64,000 nucleotides of DNA from Hellea sp. (GTDB lineage Bacteria; Pseudomonadota; Alphaproteobacteria; Caulobacterales; Maricaulaceae), in contig JAHDGM010000003.1 of the NCBI GenBank assembly GCA_020627655.1, forward strand, positions 1-64,000, read 5' to 3'. The position numbers were made by a program, and so were the translations under genes. Positions 36,545-45,896 of this stretch are shown here, in pieces. The notes under the pieces were generated by a model, which was not told the DNA's origin, did no database searches, and saw only the letters and a program-made list of their open reading frames with translations. Position 1 is the first letter of the stretch. Each line of letters opens with the position of its first letter.

Positions 36545-37474
36545 ATGACCCAAACCAAATATATAAGAACATGCTCAATTTGGCGCGCCTTAGAAGTCGT
36601 CGGTGATAAACCAATATTACTTCTGCTCGAAAGTTACTGGCTGGGAACCCGCCGATTTTCTGACTTTCAAAGACAGACAAGCCTACTAAAATCGGTCATT
36701 AGCAACAGACTTCAAAAACTGGTTGATGCGGGATGTTTTCAAAAAACACTCTATTCTACCAAGCCTGAACGATATGAATATCGCGGGACGGAAAAATTAT
36801 TGGATCTCTATCCTGTCGCGCTTTCCATGTTTTATTGGGAGCAAAAATGGGGGCGTGTAAATGGCAAAATTTTACTGTCTTTGATTCATAAAACGTGTAG
36901 GCAACAAACACTTCCAAAACCCGTTTGCAATGGCTGCCGCGTCGAAATTGATCCGCGTGATGTAACATGGGCAGAGGGTCCCGGCGTGGGATTAATGCCG
37001 GCAGTTTATGGCCGTCGCCGCCGTAAAACCCGTTCAGAAAAAGACCTTATAACACCTTTATTTGATGAAATTGCCGATATTATTGGTGACAGATGGTCCG
37101 CCTTGATCATCAGATCAGTATTCACCAATTTGAACACCTATCAAGACATTTGTGATGATACAGCTATCGCAACCAATATTCTCGCGGAACGTTTAGAGCG
37201 GCTTTGCACTATGGCAATAGTTGAAAAAAATAATGGCGTTTACAAACTTACGCCTAAGGGCCGCGATATTTATCCTATTCTCATCGCATTGATGGAATGG
37301 GGTGATAAATGGTACGCTGCGCCAGAAGGCCCGCCATTACTTCTAACTCACAAGTCCTGCCAAGAACCGTTAAAACATCAAATGGCCTGCACAAGCTGCG
37401 GTGAGAGTGTGGTGGCCCAGGACATAGAATTCGAATTTTCCATTCAACAAGATCATACACATGCAGTTATGTAG
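36545..37474 (+). CDS. Tandem HxlR-type winged-helix regulator
   Basis: A 309-residue protein made of two HxlR-like winged-helix units. The first is residues 8-115 (CSIWRALEVVGDKPILLLLES, SVISNRLQKLVDAG) and the second 175-270 (IADIIGDRWSALIIRSV, ILAERLERLCTMAIVEKN, YKLTPKGRDIYPILIALMEWGDKW). Each unit is followed by a cysteine-bearing tail (HKTC...CNGC and HKSC...CTSC). Duplicated HxlR proteins act as local repressors or activators. It is divergent from the acyl-CoA ligase, so it probably controls the carotenoid oxygenase/thiolase island. The ligand is unknown. The gap to accA (127 bases) holds no recognised element. Confidence 0.82.
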   Translation: MTQTKYIRTCSIWRALEVVGDKPILLLLESYWLGTRRFSDFQRQTSLLKSVISNRLQKLVDAGCFQKTLYSTKPERYEYRGTEKLLDLYPVALSMFYWEQKWGRVNGKILLSLIHKTCRQQTLPKPVCNGCRVEIDPRDVTWAEGPGVGLMPAVYGRRRRKTRSEKDLITPLFDEIADIIGDRWSALIIRSVFTNLNTYQDICDDTAIATNILAERLERLCTMAIVEKNNGVYKLTPKGRDIYPILIALMEWGDKWYAAPEGPPLLLTHKSCQEPLKHQMACTSCGESVVAQDIEFEFSIQQDHTHAVM

Positions 37475-37601
37475 GTCGCTTAGTGAACCCGTCATACCCC
37501 GACAAATAAATTGGTGTCTTGAAATCACATTCACCCGCTTGCTCTATGGGTTTCCTCTGTTATGGTGCCGCGCCTTATAAAAACCATAACAAGGACGCTG
37601 C

Positions 37602-38546
37602 ATGCCCCGGACCTATTTGGATTTTGAACGCTCTGTTGCTGAACTGGATCACCAGATCGAGACACTGGTTGAAAGCGGTGAAAAAGATGTGGCCGAGGTC
37701 GCCAAGCTCCGTGAAAAGTCGGAAAAGCAGCTCAAAACCATTTACGAAAAAATTGGAGCCTGGGAAAAAACACAAGTTGCGCGTCATCCTATTCGGCCTC
37801 ATTTCAGTGAGTATATCTCTGGCCTGATTACGGATTTCACGCCGCTAGCAGGTGATCGCAAATTTGGCGATGATCTGGCACTAATGGGCGGGCTTGGTAA
37901 AATTCGCGATCAAAGCGTGGTCGTTATCGGCCACGAAAAAGGCAAAGATACGGATAGCCGTCTCAAACATAATTTCGGCATGGCGCAGCCTGAAGGCTAC
38001 CGCAAAGCCGTCCGCCTAATGGATATGGCCGAGCGGTTCGGCCTGCCTTTAATTTCATTTGTCGACACTGCCGGCGCCTACCCCGGACGGGGCGCTGAAG
38101 AACGCGGCCAAGCCGAAGCCATTGCCCGCTCTATTGATCGCGGCCTGTCCTTAAAAGTACCCTTCATCACTATCATTACTGGCGAAGGCGGCTCGGGCGG
38201 CGCTGTTGCCATCGCCACAGCCGATAAAGTCATGATGCTGGAGCACTCTATTTACTCCGTCATCTCACCGGAAGGCTGCGCTTCAATCTTATGGCGTGAT
38301 GGCAGTAAAGCCCAAGACGCGGCCAAAGCCATGAAAATCACAGCTCAGGATTTAAAAGAGCTTGGCGTCATTGATCATATTATTTCCGAACCTCTAGGCG
38401 GAGCTCACAGAGCACCCGAGGATATGGTCAAAATGGTTGGCGCAGAAATCATGACCGCGCTGGAGAGCTTATCCGACCTGACAGCTGAAGAGCTTATCAA
38501 GCGCAGGCGGGACAAATTCCTCAACATTGGACGTTCATTGCTTTAA
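37602..38546 (+). CDS. accA: Acetyl-CoA carboxylase carboxyltransferase subunit alpha
   Basis: A 314-residue AccA, which with AccD transfers carboxyl from biotin to acetyl-CoA, the first committed step of fatty acid synthesis. Typical stretches are YLDFERSVAELD, ARHPIRPHFSEYI, VVIGHEKGKDT, GMAQPEGYRKA, FVDTAGAYPG, GEGGSGGAVAI, EHSIYSVISPEGCASILWRD and IDHIISEPLGGAHR. Length is standard. It is tail-to-tail with the porin gene (8-base gap). Confidence 0.97.
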   Translation: MPRTYLDFERSVAELDHQIETLVESGEKDVAEVAKLREKSEKQLKTIYEKIGAWEKTQVARHPIRPHFSEYISGLITDFTPLAGDRKFGDDLALMGGLGKIRDQSVVVIGHEKGKDTDSRLKHNFGMAQPEGYRKAVRLMDMAERFGLPLISFVDTAGAYPGRGAEERGQAEAIARSIDRGLSLKVPFITIITGEGGSGGAVAIATADKVMMLEHSIYSVISPEGCASILWRDGSKAQDAAKAMKITAQDLKELGVIDHIISEPLGGAHRAPEDMVKMVGAEIMTALESLSDLTAEELIKRRRDKFLNIGRSLL

Positions 38547-38554
38547 TATCGGAC

Positions 38555-39286
38555 CTAGAAACCCGCAGAAATACCGGCTCCAAAAAACAATAAATTATCT
38601 TTAGGATTGCCAAGGATCAGTTTTTTATAATCCAGACTATCCTCTGAGCTAAGCGCGTAATTGCCGCTGATATAAGCGGCAACATCATCGCTGAGCTCGT
38701 AAGAAAGAGTGGCTGTGCCCTGACCATATTCATAACTGAAACCCTCGCCATCAACGTGACCTGCTGTGAGGCCGAGCTCCAAAGCCACTGCCTCATCAAG
38801 GGTCAAAGAATGACCAATACCAGCTTCTAAGGTGAGAGCCTCTAGGGTAAGATCATAATAAGCTGTGACGGATGGACTGAGCACCCTATCAAAAGCAAGG
38901 CCACCATAAATTTCGTAACTACCCGCTACGCCATCATTGGTTTCAAACAGGCCGCCGCCCTGCGGATAGTGATAATAGGTGACGCCAACACTGGCATTGA
39001 TAGCGTCGCTGAGCTCAAGCCCATATCCCATGTAAAGATCAAGTTCGTCTGCCGCCGCTATGGAGGTCTCGCCGATACCGGTCGAAAACCAGGCCCCTGT
39101 AGTGAAATCTCCAAACCCAAGCTCGGCACCCGGCTGCACAGCGCTATCAGCCAGACTGACCCCGCGAAACACATAATCTGTGACGTAATCAATACTGGTG
39201 CTCACGGTTAGATCATCTGCTTGTGCTGGTACCGTCCCCAAACATGCTGCCAGAATAAGGCTGGACGCGAATATTGATTTTTTCAT
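38555..39286 (-). CDS. TorF family putative porin
   Basis: A 243-residue outer membrane protein with a signal peptide (to about residue 23, VPAQAD). The mature part is a beta-barrel: VSTSIDYVTDYVFRGVSLADS at the start matches the TorF/Gcw_chp family, and alternating aromatic strands run to a C-terminal FGAGISAGF, a barrel end with terminal Phe. The function is presumably diffusion of a small solute. Between it and secA lies a stem-loop that belongs to secA. No regulator is apparent. Confidence 0.85.
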   Translation of the reverse strand: MKKSIFASSLILAACLGTVPAQADDLTVSTSIDYVTDYVFRGVSLADSAVQPGAELGFGDFTTGAWFSTGIGETSIAAADELDLYMGYGLELSDAINASVGVTYYHYPQGGGLFETNDGVAGSYEIYGGLAFDRVLSPSVTAYYDLTLEALTLEAGIGHSLTLDEAVALELGLTAGHVDGEGFSYEYGQGTATLSYELSDDVAAYISGNYALSSEDSLDYKKLILGNPKDNLLFFGAGISAGF

Positions 39287-39355
39287 TTTGTTCTCCTGCT
39301 TAAATCTGATGTTCAGAAACAGGAAAGCATCCTTAATGACGATATGCAGCCCATG

Positions 39356-39394
39356 AAAAAAGCCGCCCTGAAATCAGGCGGCGGCTTTTTGTGC
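39356..39394 (-). terminator. Rho-independent terminator after secA
   Basis: Stem-loop with CCGCCCTGA and TCAGGCGG arms (within 39365-39385), extended by GCC/GGC pairs. On the minus strand it is followed by a run of six T. It lies about 30 bases after the secA stop. Confidence 0.8.
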
Positions 39395-39423
39395 AGATTT
39401 TAGCGAATTTGATGCAATTATGT

Positions 39424-42111
39424 TTAGGCCCGGCCGTGGCAGTGTTTGACCTTTTTACCTGATCCGCACGGACAAGGCGCGTTTCGCGAGACATTTTTGA
39501 GCGCTTCAGGATCGAGAGTTTTGCTCTCGGGAGCCGATTGCATCATATCCATGGGCGAGCGCGCGGCCTGTTGAGGCGCTGTCTGGGTTTGAGCTTGTGC
39601 CTGCTGTTCCATTTGAGCCTGTTGACGCTGAATCTGCACATTAATCAAAAGCCGGTTGATGGCCTGAGTCACACCTTCGCGTAGATCATTGAGCAATTTA
39701 TCAAACAAGGTGAAAGCTTCGGACTTGTATTCATTCAAAGGATCGCGCTGACCATAGCCGCGCAGTCCAATCACGGATTTTAAGGCATCAAGATGCTGCA
39801 AATGCTCGCGCCAATTGGTATCAATAACCTGCAAAAGAACTTGTTTTTCCGCATTGCGATATTGATCCTGATCCACAGTCCCGGAAAGTTCATTGGCCAT
39901 ATTGTCCGCTGTGGACTTCAGGCGTGATAACATTTCCTCATCAGCAATGCCTTCTTCGGCGGCCCAGTCCTGAAACGGTAAATCCAGAAGCATCACTTCG
40001 CGGGTTTTTTCTGATAAGCCCTCAATATCCCATTGCTCAGCAAAAGCTTTTTTAGGAACATAAGTTTCGATCAGATTTTCACAAACCTGATGACGGAAGT
40101 CTTCAATCACATCGGACACATCATCATCACGCATAAACTCAAGGCGCTGCTCGAAAATTGTCTTGCGCTGATCATTCATGACATCATCATATTTCAGCAG
40201 GTTTTTCCGGATGTCAAAATTACGCTGTTCGACTTTAACCTGAGCCCGTTCAACAGCCTTGGTCATAAAGCGATTGGTTAGGGTTTCGCCTTCTTCCCAT
40301 CCCATTTTACCCATCATATTTTTCAAACGGTCACCACCGAAAATGCGCATTAGATCATCTTCGGTCGACAGATAGAATTTGGATCGGCCCGGATCACCCT
40401 GACGACCTGTCCGGCCGCGTAGCTGATTATCAATGCGGCGGCTTTCATGGCGCTCTGTGCCTAGAACATAAAGTCCACCAGCATCCAATGCCTGCTGTTT
40501 GAGCAGACCAATTTCTTCTTTGATCAAGCCTTCGATTTTTTTAGCTTCTGCCTCGGTCGCGCCTTCAGGCATTTCATTTTCGAGGCGCATTTCCAAATTA
40601 CCGCCGAGTTGAATATCCGTACCACGGCCCGCCATATTCGTCGCGATTGTAATGGCGCCGGGAACGCCGGCCTGAGATACAATTGAGGCTTCCTGTTCAT
40701 GATATCGTGCATTTAGAACTTTGTGTTCTATGCCCGCACCCTTGAGAGCCTCAGACAGGCTTTCAGATTTTTCAATGGAAACCGTACCCACGAGAACCGG
40801 CTGACCTTTGGCCTGACAGGTTTTGATTTCTTCAATAATGGCGCTGAACTTTTCACTCTCAGTCCGGTAAATCACATCATCTTCATCAATACGCTGAATA
40901 GGGCGGTTGGTCGGAATTACCAAAACTTCAAGACCGTAAATATCATGGAACTCAGATGCTTCTGTTTCGGCAGTTCCAGTCATGCCGGACAGTTTGTCAT
41001 AGAGACGGAAATAATTTTGCAGAGTGACAGACGCCAGCGTGACATTTTCAGGTTTAATCTCGACTCGCTCTTTAGCTTCAATGGCTTGATGCAAACCCTC
41101 AGACAGACGACGCCCATCCATCATACGCCCGGTAAATTCATCAATCAGAACAACCTGACCATCTTTGACGATATAGTCTTTGTCCTGAATAAACAGCTTA
41201 TGAGCTTTCAAAGCCTGATTGATATGGTGGACAATTGTAACGTTCTCGATGTCATAGAGACTGTCACCTTTTAAAAGCTCTTTTTCACGCAATATGCTTT
41301 CAATTTGTTCATTACCAGCTTCATTAAACGTGGCTGTCCGGGCTTTTTCATCCAGTTCATAGCCATCGTCGCTAATGTGCGGGATCATCGCGTCAATAGT
41401 GGTGTAAAATTCTGACTTATCATCAGTCGGGCCAGAAATGATCAGCGGCGTTCGAGCTTCATCAATCAGGATAGAGTCAATTTCATCAATAATGGCATAG
41501 GCATGACTGCGCTGCAGCATTTCCTCCATTGAATATTTCATATTATCGCGCAGATAATCAAAACCAAATTCATTATTTGTTCCGTAAGTGATATCGCACT
41601 CATAGGCTTCTTTACGGGCCGGGTTCCAAGGCTCGTGATCATTGATACAGCCAACAGTCAGGCCGAGAAAATTGTAAACCTTGCCCATCCACTCGGCATC
41701 ACGGCGCGCCAGATAGTCATTCACTGTTACGATATGCACGCCCCTGCCCGGAAGAGCATTAAGATAGGCGGCCAGAGTGGAAACCAGTGTCTTACCTTCA
41801 CCAGTGCGCATTTCGGCGATTTCGCCCCGGTGCAGCGTAACGCCACCGATAAGCTGCACATCATAATGGCGCTGCTCTAAGGTTCGCTTGGCCGCTTCGC
41901 GAACAGTAGCAAAGGCTTCCGGTAAAAGATCATCCAGAGTCTCACCCTTTTCCAGACGATCCCTATATTCCTGGGTTTTCAGCTTTAAAGCATCATCCGT
42001 GAGCTTTTCAAACTCAGGCTCCAAGCCATTGATTTTAGCCACAAGCGGCCGCAGTTTTTTCAGTTTCCGGTCATTTTCAGTGCCGAAAATTTTCTTGGCT
42101 ATGCCTAGCAT
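39424..42111 (-). CDS. secA: Protein translocase subunit SecA
   Basis: An 895-residue SecA, the ATPase motor pushing preproteins through SecYEG. Walker A is MRTGEGKTL at about residue 102; the DEAD-type box is [49 protein letters not shown] and [13 protein letters not shown] are family motifs. The C-terminal zinc tail [14 protein letters not shown] binds SecB or phospholipid. Length is standard for alphaproteobacteria. It is divergent from the PpiC gene, separated by 130 bases with several inverted repeats. Confidence 0.98.
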   Translation of the reverse strand: MLGIAKKIFGTENDRKLKKLRPLVAKINGLEPEFEKLTDDALKLKTQEYRDRLEKGETLDDLLPEAFATVREAAKRTLEQRHYDVQLIGGVTLHRGEIAEMRTGEGKTLVSTLAAYLNALPGRGVHIVTVNDYLARRDAEWMGKVYNFLGLTVGCINDHEPWNPARKEAYECDITYGTNNEFGFDYLRDNMKYSMEEMLQRSHAYAIIDEIDSILIDEARTPLIISGPTDDKSEFYTTIDAMIPHISDDGYELDEKARTATFNEAGNEQIESILREKELLKGDSLYDIENVTIVHHINQALKAHKLFIQDKDYIVKDGQVVLIDEFTGRMMDGRRLSEGLHQAIEAKERVEIKPENVTLASVTLQNYFRLYDKLSGMTGTAETEASEFHDIYGLEVLVIPTNRPIQRIDEDDVIYRTESEKFSAIIEEIKTCQAKGQPVLVGTVSIEKSESLSEALKGAGIEHKVLNARYHEQEASIVSQAGVPGAITIATNMAGRGTDIQLGGNLEMRLENEMPEGATEAEAKKIEGLIKEEIGLLKQQALDAGGLYVLGTERHESRRIDNQLRGRTGRQGDPGRSKFYLSTEDDLMRIFGGDRLKNMMGKMGWEEGETLTNRFMTKAVERAQVKVEQRNFDIRKNLLKYDDVMNDQRKTIFEQRLEFMRDDDVSDVIEDFRHQVCENLIETYVPKKAFAEQWDIEGLSEKTREVMLLDLPFQDWAAEEGIADEEMLSRLKSTADNMANELSGTVDQDQYRNAEKQVLLQVIDTNWREHLQHLDALKSVIGLRGYGQRDPLNEYKSEAFTLFDKLLNDLREGVTQAINRLLINVQIQRQQAQMEQQAQAQTQTAPQQAARSPMDMMQSAPESKTLDPEALKNVSRNAPCPCGSGKKVKHCHGRA

Positions 42112-42164
42112 GTAAACTCCTGGAACAGACGTATTGAGGCCTGTTATCTTATATTCTTGGGGGT

Positions 42165-42210
42165 GACTTAAGAACGATGGTGTCGTAAGTCAATAAAGGG
42201 GTGGAGCCCC
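42165..42210. repeat. Inverted repeats between secA and PpiC gene
   Basis: GACTTA (42165-42170) pairs with TAAGTC (42186-42191), enclosing ACGA/TCGT. A second hairpin GGGG-TGGAG-CCCC is at 42198-42210. On the minus strand the latter is followed by TTTATT. They lie in the shared divergent leader; a role is not established. Confidence 0.4.
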
Positions 42211-42241
42211 TGACAGTATTTTATGACAAAGCGTGTGTTTC

Positions 42242-43111
42242 ATGTCACAGCAAAATCCTCAAAATCGCGCCCGGATCATCCTGGCAGTCTGTCTGGCCGG
42301 GTTTCTGCTTTTAATCATGATAGCGCGCCTCAATTCGGCTGATAAGACCCCTGATATAGCTGACGGGAAAGGTGATTTCGCCCAAAATCCGGCAATTGTA
42401 ACAGTCAATGGCTCTTCCATAACTGCAGAGCAATTGGAACTCGCGGCTAAGAGTCCTGATGCAGCGGGATTAGGTGATGAGACCGCAATTAAGAATTATA
42501 TCATTCAAAGGCGGCTTTTGTATCAAAAAGCCCTGGAATCGGGTCTTGAGACGCAGCCCGCCATACAAACCCGGTTATTGTCCGCCCGTGAAGACATCTT
42601 GTCAGATGCCATGATACAAAACCATGTATCTCAAGTGGTAACGGAGGAGGCTATAAAGGAATTTTACGACACCCAAACCGCTCAAAAACCACAAGAATTA
42701 CAAGTTAATGCCCGGCAAATCGTTGTTCCAGATGAAGCAATGGCCGCCGAAATTATACGACGGCTTAATGATGGTGACAGCTTTTCATCTCTGGCACTGG
42801 GCTTTTCAATCGACCGGGCGAGCCGGGAAAATGCCGGTGATCTTGGCTATGTCAGCCGCGATATGATGGATCCTGTATTAAGTAGTAAAATATTCAGCGC
42901 TGATAAAGGTGCATTACTATCCCCCGTTAAAACTGATCAGGGCTGGCATGTGATTGAAGTTTTGGACCAAAGGATCCTACCCGCGCCCAGTTTTGAAAGC
43001 CGAAAAGACGCCATAGAGGCACTTCTGACAGCCAAAGCCGTTGAAAATCTTTTAGAGGAATTGGAACAATCTGCCATTATAACCCATCACGAAACACCTT
43101 CTGACAAGTGA
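42242..43111 (+). CDS. PpiC-type peptidyl-prolyl cis-trans isomerase
   Basis: A 289-residue protein with an N-terminal membrane segment (about 12-30) and a SurA/PpiC-like body. A SurA-N-like helical region (about 50-130) precedes a parvulin domain (about 140-245) with QVNARQIVVPDEAMAAEII, GDSFSSLALGFSIDR, GDLGYVSRDMMDPVL and GWHVIEVLDQR. It is likely anchored at the inner membrane and helps fold exported proteins. The ATG at 42242 is preferred over a GTG at 42233. The order secA - this gene - argJ is common in alphaproteobacteria, and only 7 bases separate it from argJ. Confidence 0.87.
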   Translation: MSQQNPQNRARIILAVCLAGFLLLIMIARLNSADKTPDIADGKGDFAQNPAIVTVNGSSITAEQLELAAKSPDAAGLGDETAIKNYIIQRRLLYQKALESGLETQPAIQTRLLSAREDILSDAMIQNHVSQVVTEEAIKEFYDTQTAQKPQELQVNARQIVVPDEAMAAEIIRRLNDGDSFSSLALGFSIDRASRENAGDLGYVSRDMMDPVLSSKIFSADKGALLSPVKTDQGWHVIEVLDQRILPAPSFESRKDAIEALLTAKAVENLLEELEQSAIITHHETPSDK

Positions 43112-43118
43112 GTCCGAA

Positions 43119-44357
43119 ATGAGCCTCTCTCCCTTTGCACCAAAAACCTTTCCGGCCATGCCCGCAATCGCCGGATTTGATATGGCAACAGCTGAGACCG
43201 GCATGCGCTATCAGAACCGGGACGATTTATGGATTTTGCGCGGTCAGCCGGGGACGCATGTGGCCGGTGTATTTACAAAAAACCTGATGCCCGGCGCACC
43301 TGTCGATTGGTCCAGACGGGCACTCCTGACACCATTTGACCCCCAAATGGCCCGGCTGATTGTTGTAAATTCCGGCAATGCCAATGTCTTCACAGGAACA
43401 GCCGGAGACAAGGCGACGCGTGAGACCGCCCAAGCCGCCGGGCGGCTTTATGATGTCAACCCTGAAGCTGTGATTCTGGCATCAACTGGCGTAATTGGTC
43501 AGCCACTTGATGCCGGAAAGATCACACAAATTATGCCGATTATGGTTCACCAAATGCATGCGGATATCTGGCATAGGGGCGCAAAAGCGATCATGACCAC
43601 AGATACATTTGCCAAAGGCGCCACGGCCCAAGCTGAAATTCACGGCGTACCGGTACGGGTCAATGGGATCGCAAAAGGCTCTGGCATGATCGCACCTGAT
43701 ATGGCCACTATGCTTGGCTTTATCGCCACAGACGCCAGGATTGGCCAGGAAGCGCTACAAACCATTTTAACCGGTTTCACACAACTGACATTTAACGCCA
43801 TTACCGTCGATAGCGATACATCCACATCTGATACGGTTATTCTCGCAGCTAGCGGTGCGGCGGATCATTCGACCATTATGGACGCTCATGATCCGGCTTT
43901 AAACGATTTTAAGAATGCTCTTCTCAAAGTGATGCTGGATCTTTCCCATCAAATCATCAAGGACGGTGAAGGCGCATCAAAGTTTATTACGGTCAATGTA
44001 AACGGTGCTGCCTCTGATGAAAGCGCCCGGGCTATTGCCATGAGTATAGCGAATTCACCTTTGGTAAAGACTGCAATCGCTGGCGAGGATGCTAATTGGG
44101 GCAGAATTGTCATGGCCGTAGGCAAGTCTGGTGAACCGGCTGATCGAGACAAGTTATCTGTCTGGATGGGGCCTCATTTACTGGCTAAAGCCGGGCAATT
44201 ATCGCCAGAATACCAGGAAGAAGACGGAGCCGCATATATGAAGAAAGATTATCTTGAAATCACAGTTGATATCGGGCTCGGCCACGGTTCTTATACAGCC
44301 TGGACCTGCGATTTAACCCACGGATATATCAATATTAATGCGGATTATCGCAGCTAA
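43119..44357 (+). CDS. argJ: Bifunctional ornithine acetyltransferase/N-acetylglutamate synthase ArgJ
   Basis: A 412-residue ArgJ. The autocleavage/nucleophile region is GSGMIAPDMATMLGF at about 185-200, with the catalytic Thr in MAT(196)ML. Also present are VNSGNANVFTG near the N-terminus, CSITVDSDTSTSDT-like and GEGASKFI segments, and a C-terminal YININADYRS. It recycles the acetyl group from N-acetylornithine to glutamate in arginine synthesis; whether it also uses acetyl-CoA cannot be told. The start follows PpiC by 7 bases, and mutT follows after a 55-base gap. Confidence 0.97.
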   Translation: MSLSPFAPKTFPAMPAIAGFDMATAETGMRYQNRDDLWILRGQPGTHVAGVFTKNLMPGAPVDWSRRALLTPFDPQMARLIVVNSGNANVFTGTAGDKATRETAQAAGRLYDVNPEAVILASTGVIGQPLDAGKITQIMPIMVHQMHADIWHRGAKAIMTTDTFAKGATAQAEIHGVPVRVNGIAKGSGMIAPDMATMLGFIATDARIGQEALQTILTGFTQLTFNAITVDSDTSTSDTVILAASGAADHSTIMDAHDPALNDFKNALLKVMLDLSHQIIKDGEGASKFITVNVNGAASDESARAIAMSIANSPLVKTAIAGEDANWGRIVMAVGKSGEPADRDKLSVWMGPHLLAKAGQLSPEYQEEDGAAYMKKDYLEITVDIGLGHGSYTAWTCDLTHGYININADYRS

Positions 44358-44412
44358 GCCATTAATGAATATTAACTCTATCTCTTATCAGCAAATTAAG
44401 GTCTGAACACTA

Positions 44413-44838
44413 ATGTCGAAAAAGGTATTACTGGTTGTCGCCTGCGCGTTGATCGACACAGATGGACGCATCTTACTGGCGCAACGACCAAAAGGTAAGC
44501 CTCAAGCCGGAAAGTGGGAATTTCCCGGCGGGAAGATGGAGATGGATGAAAGGCCGGAAGCGGCCATAGTCAGAGAACTCCGGGAAGAACTTGGGATAGA
44601 GCCGTGTGAACGGTGCCTTCAACCTTTTTCCTTCGTTTCTCATGATTATGGTGATTTTCACCTTTTAATGCCGCTATATCTCTGTCGACAGTGGGACGGC
44701 TTTCCGCGCCCGCTGGAAGGGCAGGCGATCAAATGGGTTTTTCCTGATCGACTGACAGAGCTGGATTTGGCCGATGCAGATATTGCACTGGCTCAAGAAA
44801 TTAGGGATCGGCTTCAACAGGGTCGAAGGTTCGAATGA
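44413..44838 (+). CDS. mutT: Nudix hydrolase MutT (8-oxo-dGTP diphosphatase)
   Basis: A 141-residue Nudix protein. The Nudix box at 39-63 (GGKMEMDERPEA and REL-REELGIE) has the required Gly, Glu and REExxEE-type residues. LLAQRPKGKPQAGKWEFPGGK is characteristic of MutT, which hydrolyses 8-oxo-dGTP to prevent misincorporation. Length is normal. It overlaps the Flp pilin gene by four bases (ATGA). Confidence 0.94.
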   Translation: MSKKVLLVVACALIDTDGRILLAQRPKGKPQAGKWEFPGGKMEMDERPEAAIVRELREELGIEPCERCLQPFSFVSHDYGDFHLLMPLYLCRQWDGFPRPLEGQAIKWVFPDRLTELDLADADIALAQEIRDRLQQGRRFE

Positions 44839-45035
44839 AACAAATTAGGGACTCAAGTTTGAAGAAACTTTGCCGCGCTTACCTGAGCAATGAGTCGGGC
44901 GCGACTGCTATTGAATATGCCCTTATCGCTGCCTTAATTGGCGTTGGTATCATTGGCGGCCTCAATGTCTTTAGTGGATCTTCAGAGAGTTCATGGAACG
45001 GATTAGCCACTAAGGTTGATGATGCCTTCTCTTAA
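44835..45035 (+). CDS. Flp family type IVb pilin
   Basis: A 66-residue pilin. The leader is followed by SGATAIEYALIAALIGVG (21-38), the signature of Flp/Tad pilins. The processing Gly is at 22 and the conserved Glu at 26. It would be cleaved by a prepilin peptidase and assembled as a thin adhesive pilus. No tad/cpa assembly genes are in the window. Its ATG overlaps the end of mutT by four bases, an unusual partner. It is convergent with the methyltransferase gene (3-base gap). Confidence 0.85.
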   Translation: MKQIRDSSLKKLCRAYLSNESGATAIEYALIAALIGVGIIGGLNVFSGSSESSWNGLATKVDDAFS

Positions 45036-45038
45036 GAA

Positions 45039-45884
45039 CTAGGTTCTATCTTGTTTGATTTGCCGTAATGCGTGTGAAAGCCGGGTTTTCGCACTGCCAG
45101 GTTTTAATGGTTTCTGCTGACTTTCATGAGGCTTCCATGCAGTCATCCACAAAATTTCCAAGGCCGCTTTAAACCGTCCGCCGTCATCTCTTTCCGTATA
45201 GTTAGCTATTACATTTTCAAAAAAATCACGGCCTTCATAGCGCGGACTATAGGCTGACAAATTATTGACCTCCCCAATATCTCGAAGATCAGATACTAAC
45301 GTTTCAAGTAACTTATAACTCACTGTAAAACCATCCCGATCAATAACAGGTAAAGCCAAGCCCGCGGCGCGTAACAGACCCGCAGCTTGCTGCACATCAA
45401 TCATGGGGGCAATTCGCGGAATTATGCCCCCATACCGCTTCTGATCCGCCGCAAAGCAGGCCCGGCGCAAGGCAAGCAGGCTTTCCCCGCCCAGTAAAGC
45501 CGATAAAAACAACCCATCGGGCTGTAAGATCCGGCGGGCCTCTGTCACCGCTTGGGGGACTCTATCGAGACTTTGCAAGACCAGCGCAGATATGATCAAA
45601 TCAGGCTTCAAGCTATCGGCAAAGGATTGAGGCCAGTCTGTAAAGCTCACAATCGACTTAGGGGTTTTGGACGCTGGCAGTTTTTTTAACAACATCTTTT
45701 CAAAAACCGGCAACCCGATAATGACAGCGCTTTCAAACTGTCGATTTATATCCATAATTCGTTCAGCAGCATCTTCGGCGCAGCGCTCCAACAGAAAAGA
45801 ACGATCACGACGCAGGGCCCGTTCACGGCGCAATTGGCGCAGTGCCGGATTAAAGATTTGCGGTTGGCTAGGCTTTTGTCCCAT
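45039..45884 (-). CDS. BioC-like SAM-dependent methyltransferase (NDUFAF5-related)
   Basis: About 281 residues. The N-terminus IFNPALRQLRRERALRR is the pattern of alphaproteobacterial BioC/NDUFAF5-like proteins. A degenerate SAM-binding core follows (AVIIGLP, LIISALVLQSLDRVPQAVTEARRIL, LQPDGLFLSALLGGESLLALR). The mitochondrial homolog hydroxylates a complex I subunit; bacterial ones are uncharacterised. The ATG at 45884 is favoured over a GTG at 45890. It is divergent from comF with only 12 bases between start codons. Confidence 0.8.
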   Translation of the reverse strand: MGQKPSQPQIFNPALRQLRRERALRRDRSFLLERCAEDAAERIMDINRQFESAVIIGLPVFEKMLLKKLPASKTPKSIVSFTDWPQSFADSLKPDLIISALVLQSLDRVPQAVTEARRILQPDGLFLSALLGGESLLALRRACFAADQKRYGGIIPRIAPMIDVQQAAGLLRAAGLALPVIDRDGFTVSYKLLETLVSDLRDIGEVNNLSAYSPRYEGRDFFENVIANYTERDDGGRFKAALEILWMTAWKPHESQQKPLKPGSAKTRLSHALRQIKQDRT

Positions 45885-45896
45885 AATCACAGCTAT

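Noticed and set aside
40723..41274. 183-codon plus frame within secA
   Set aside because: Lies fully inside secA on the other strand; no family likeness.
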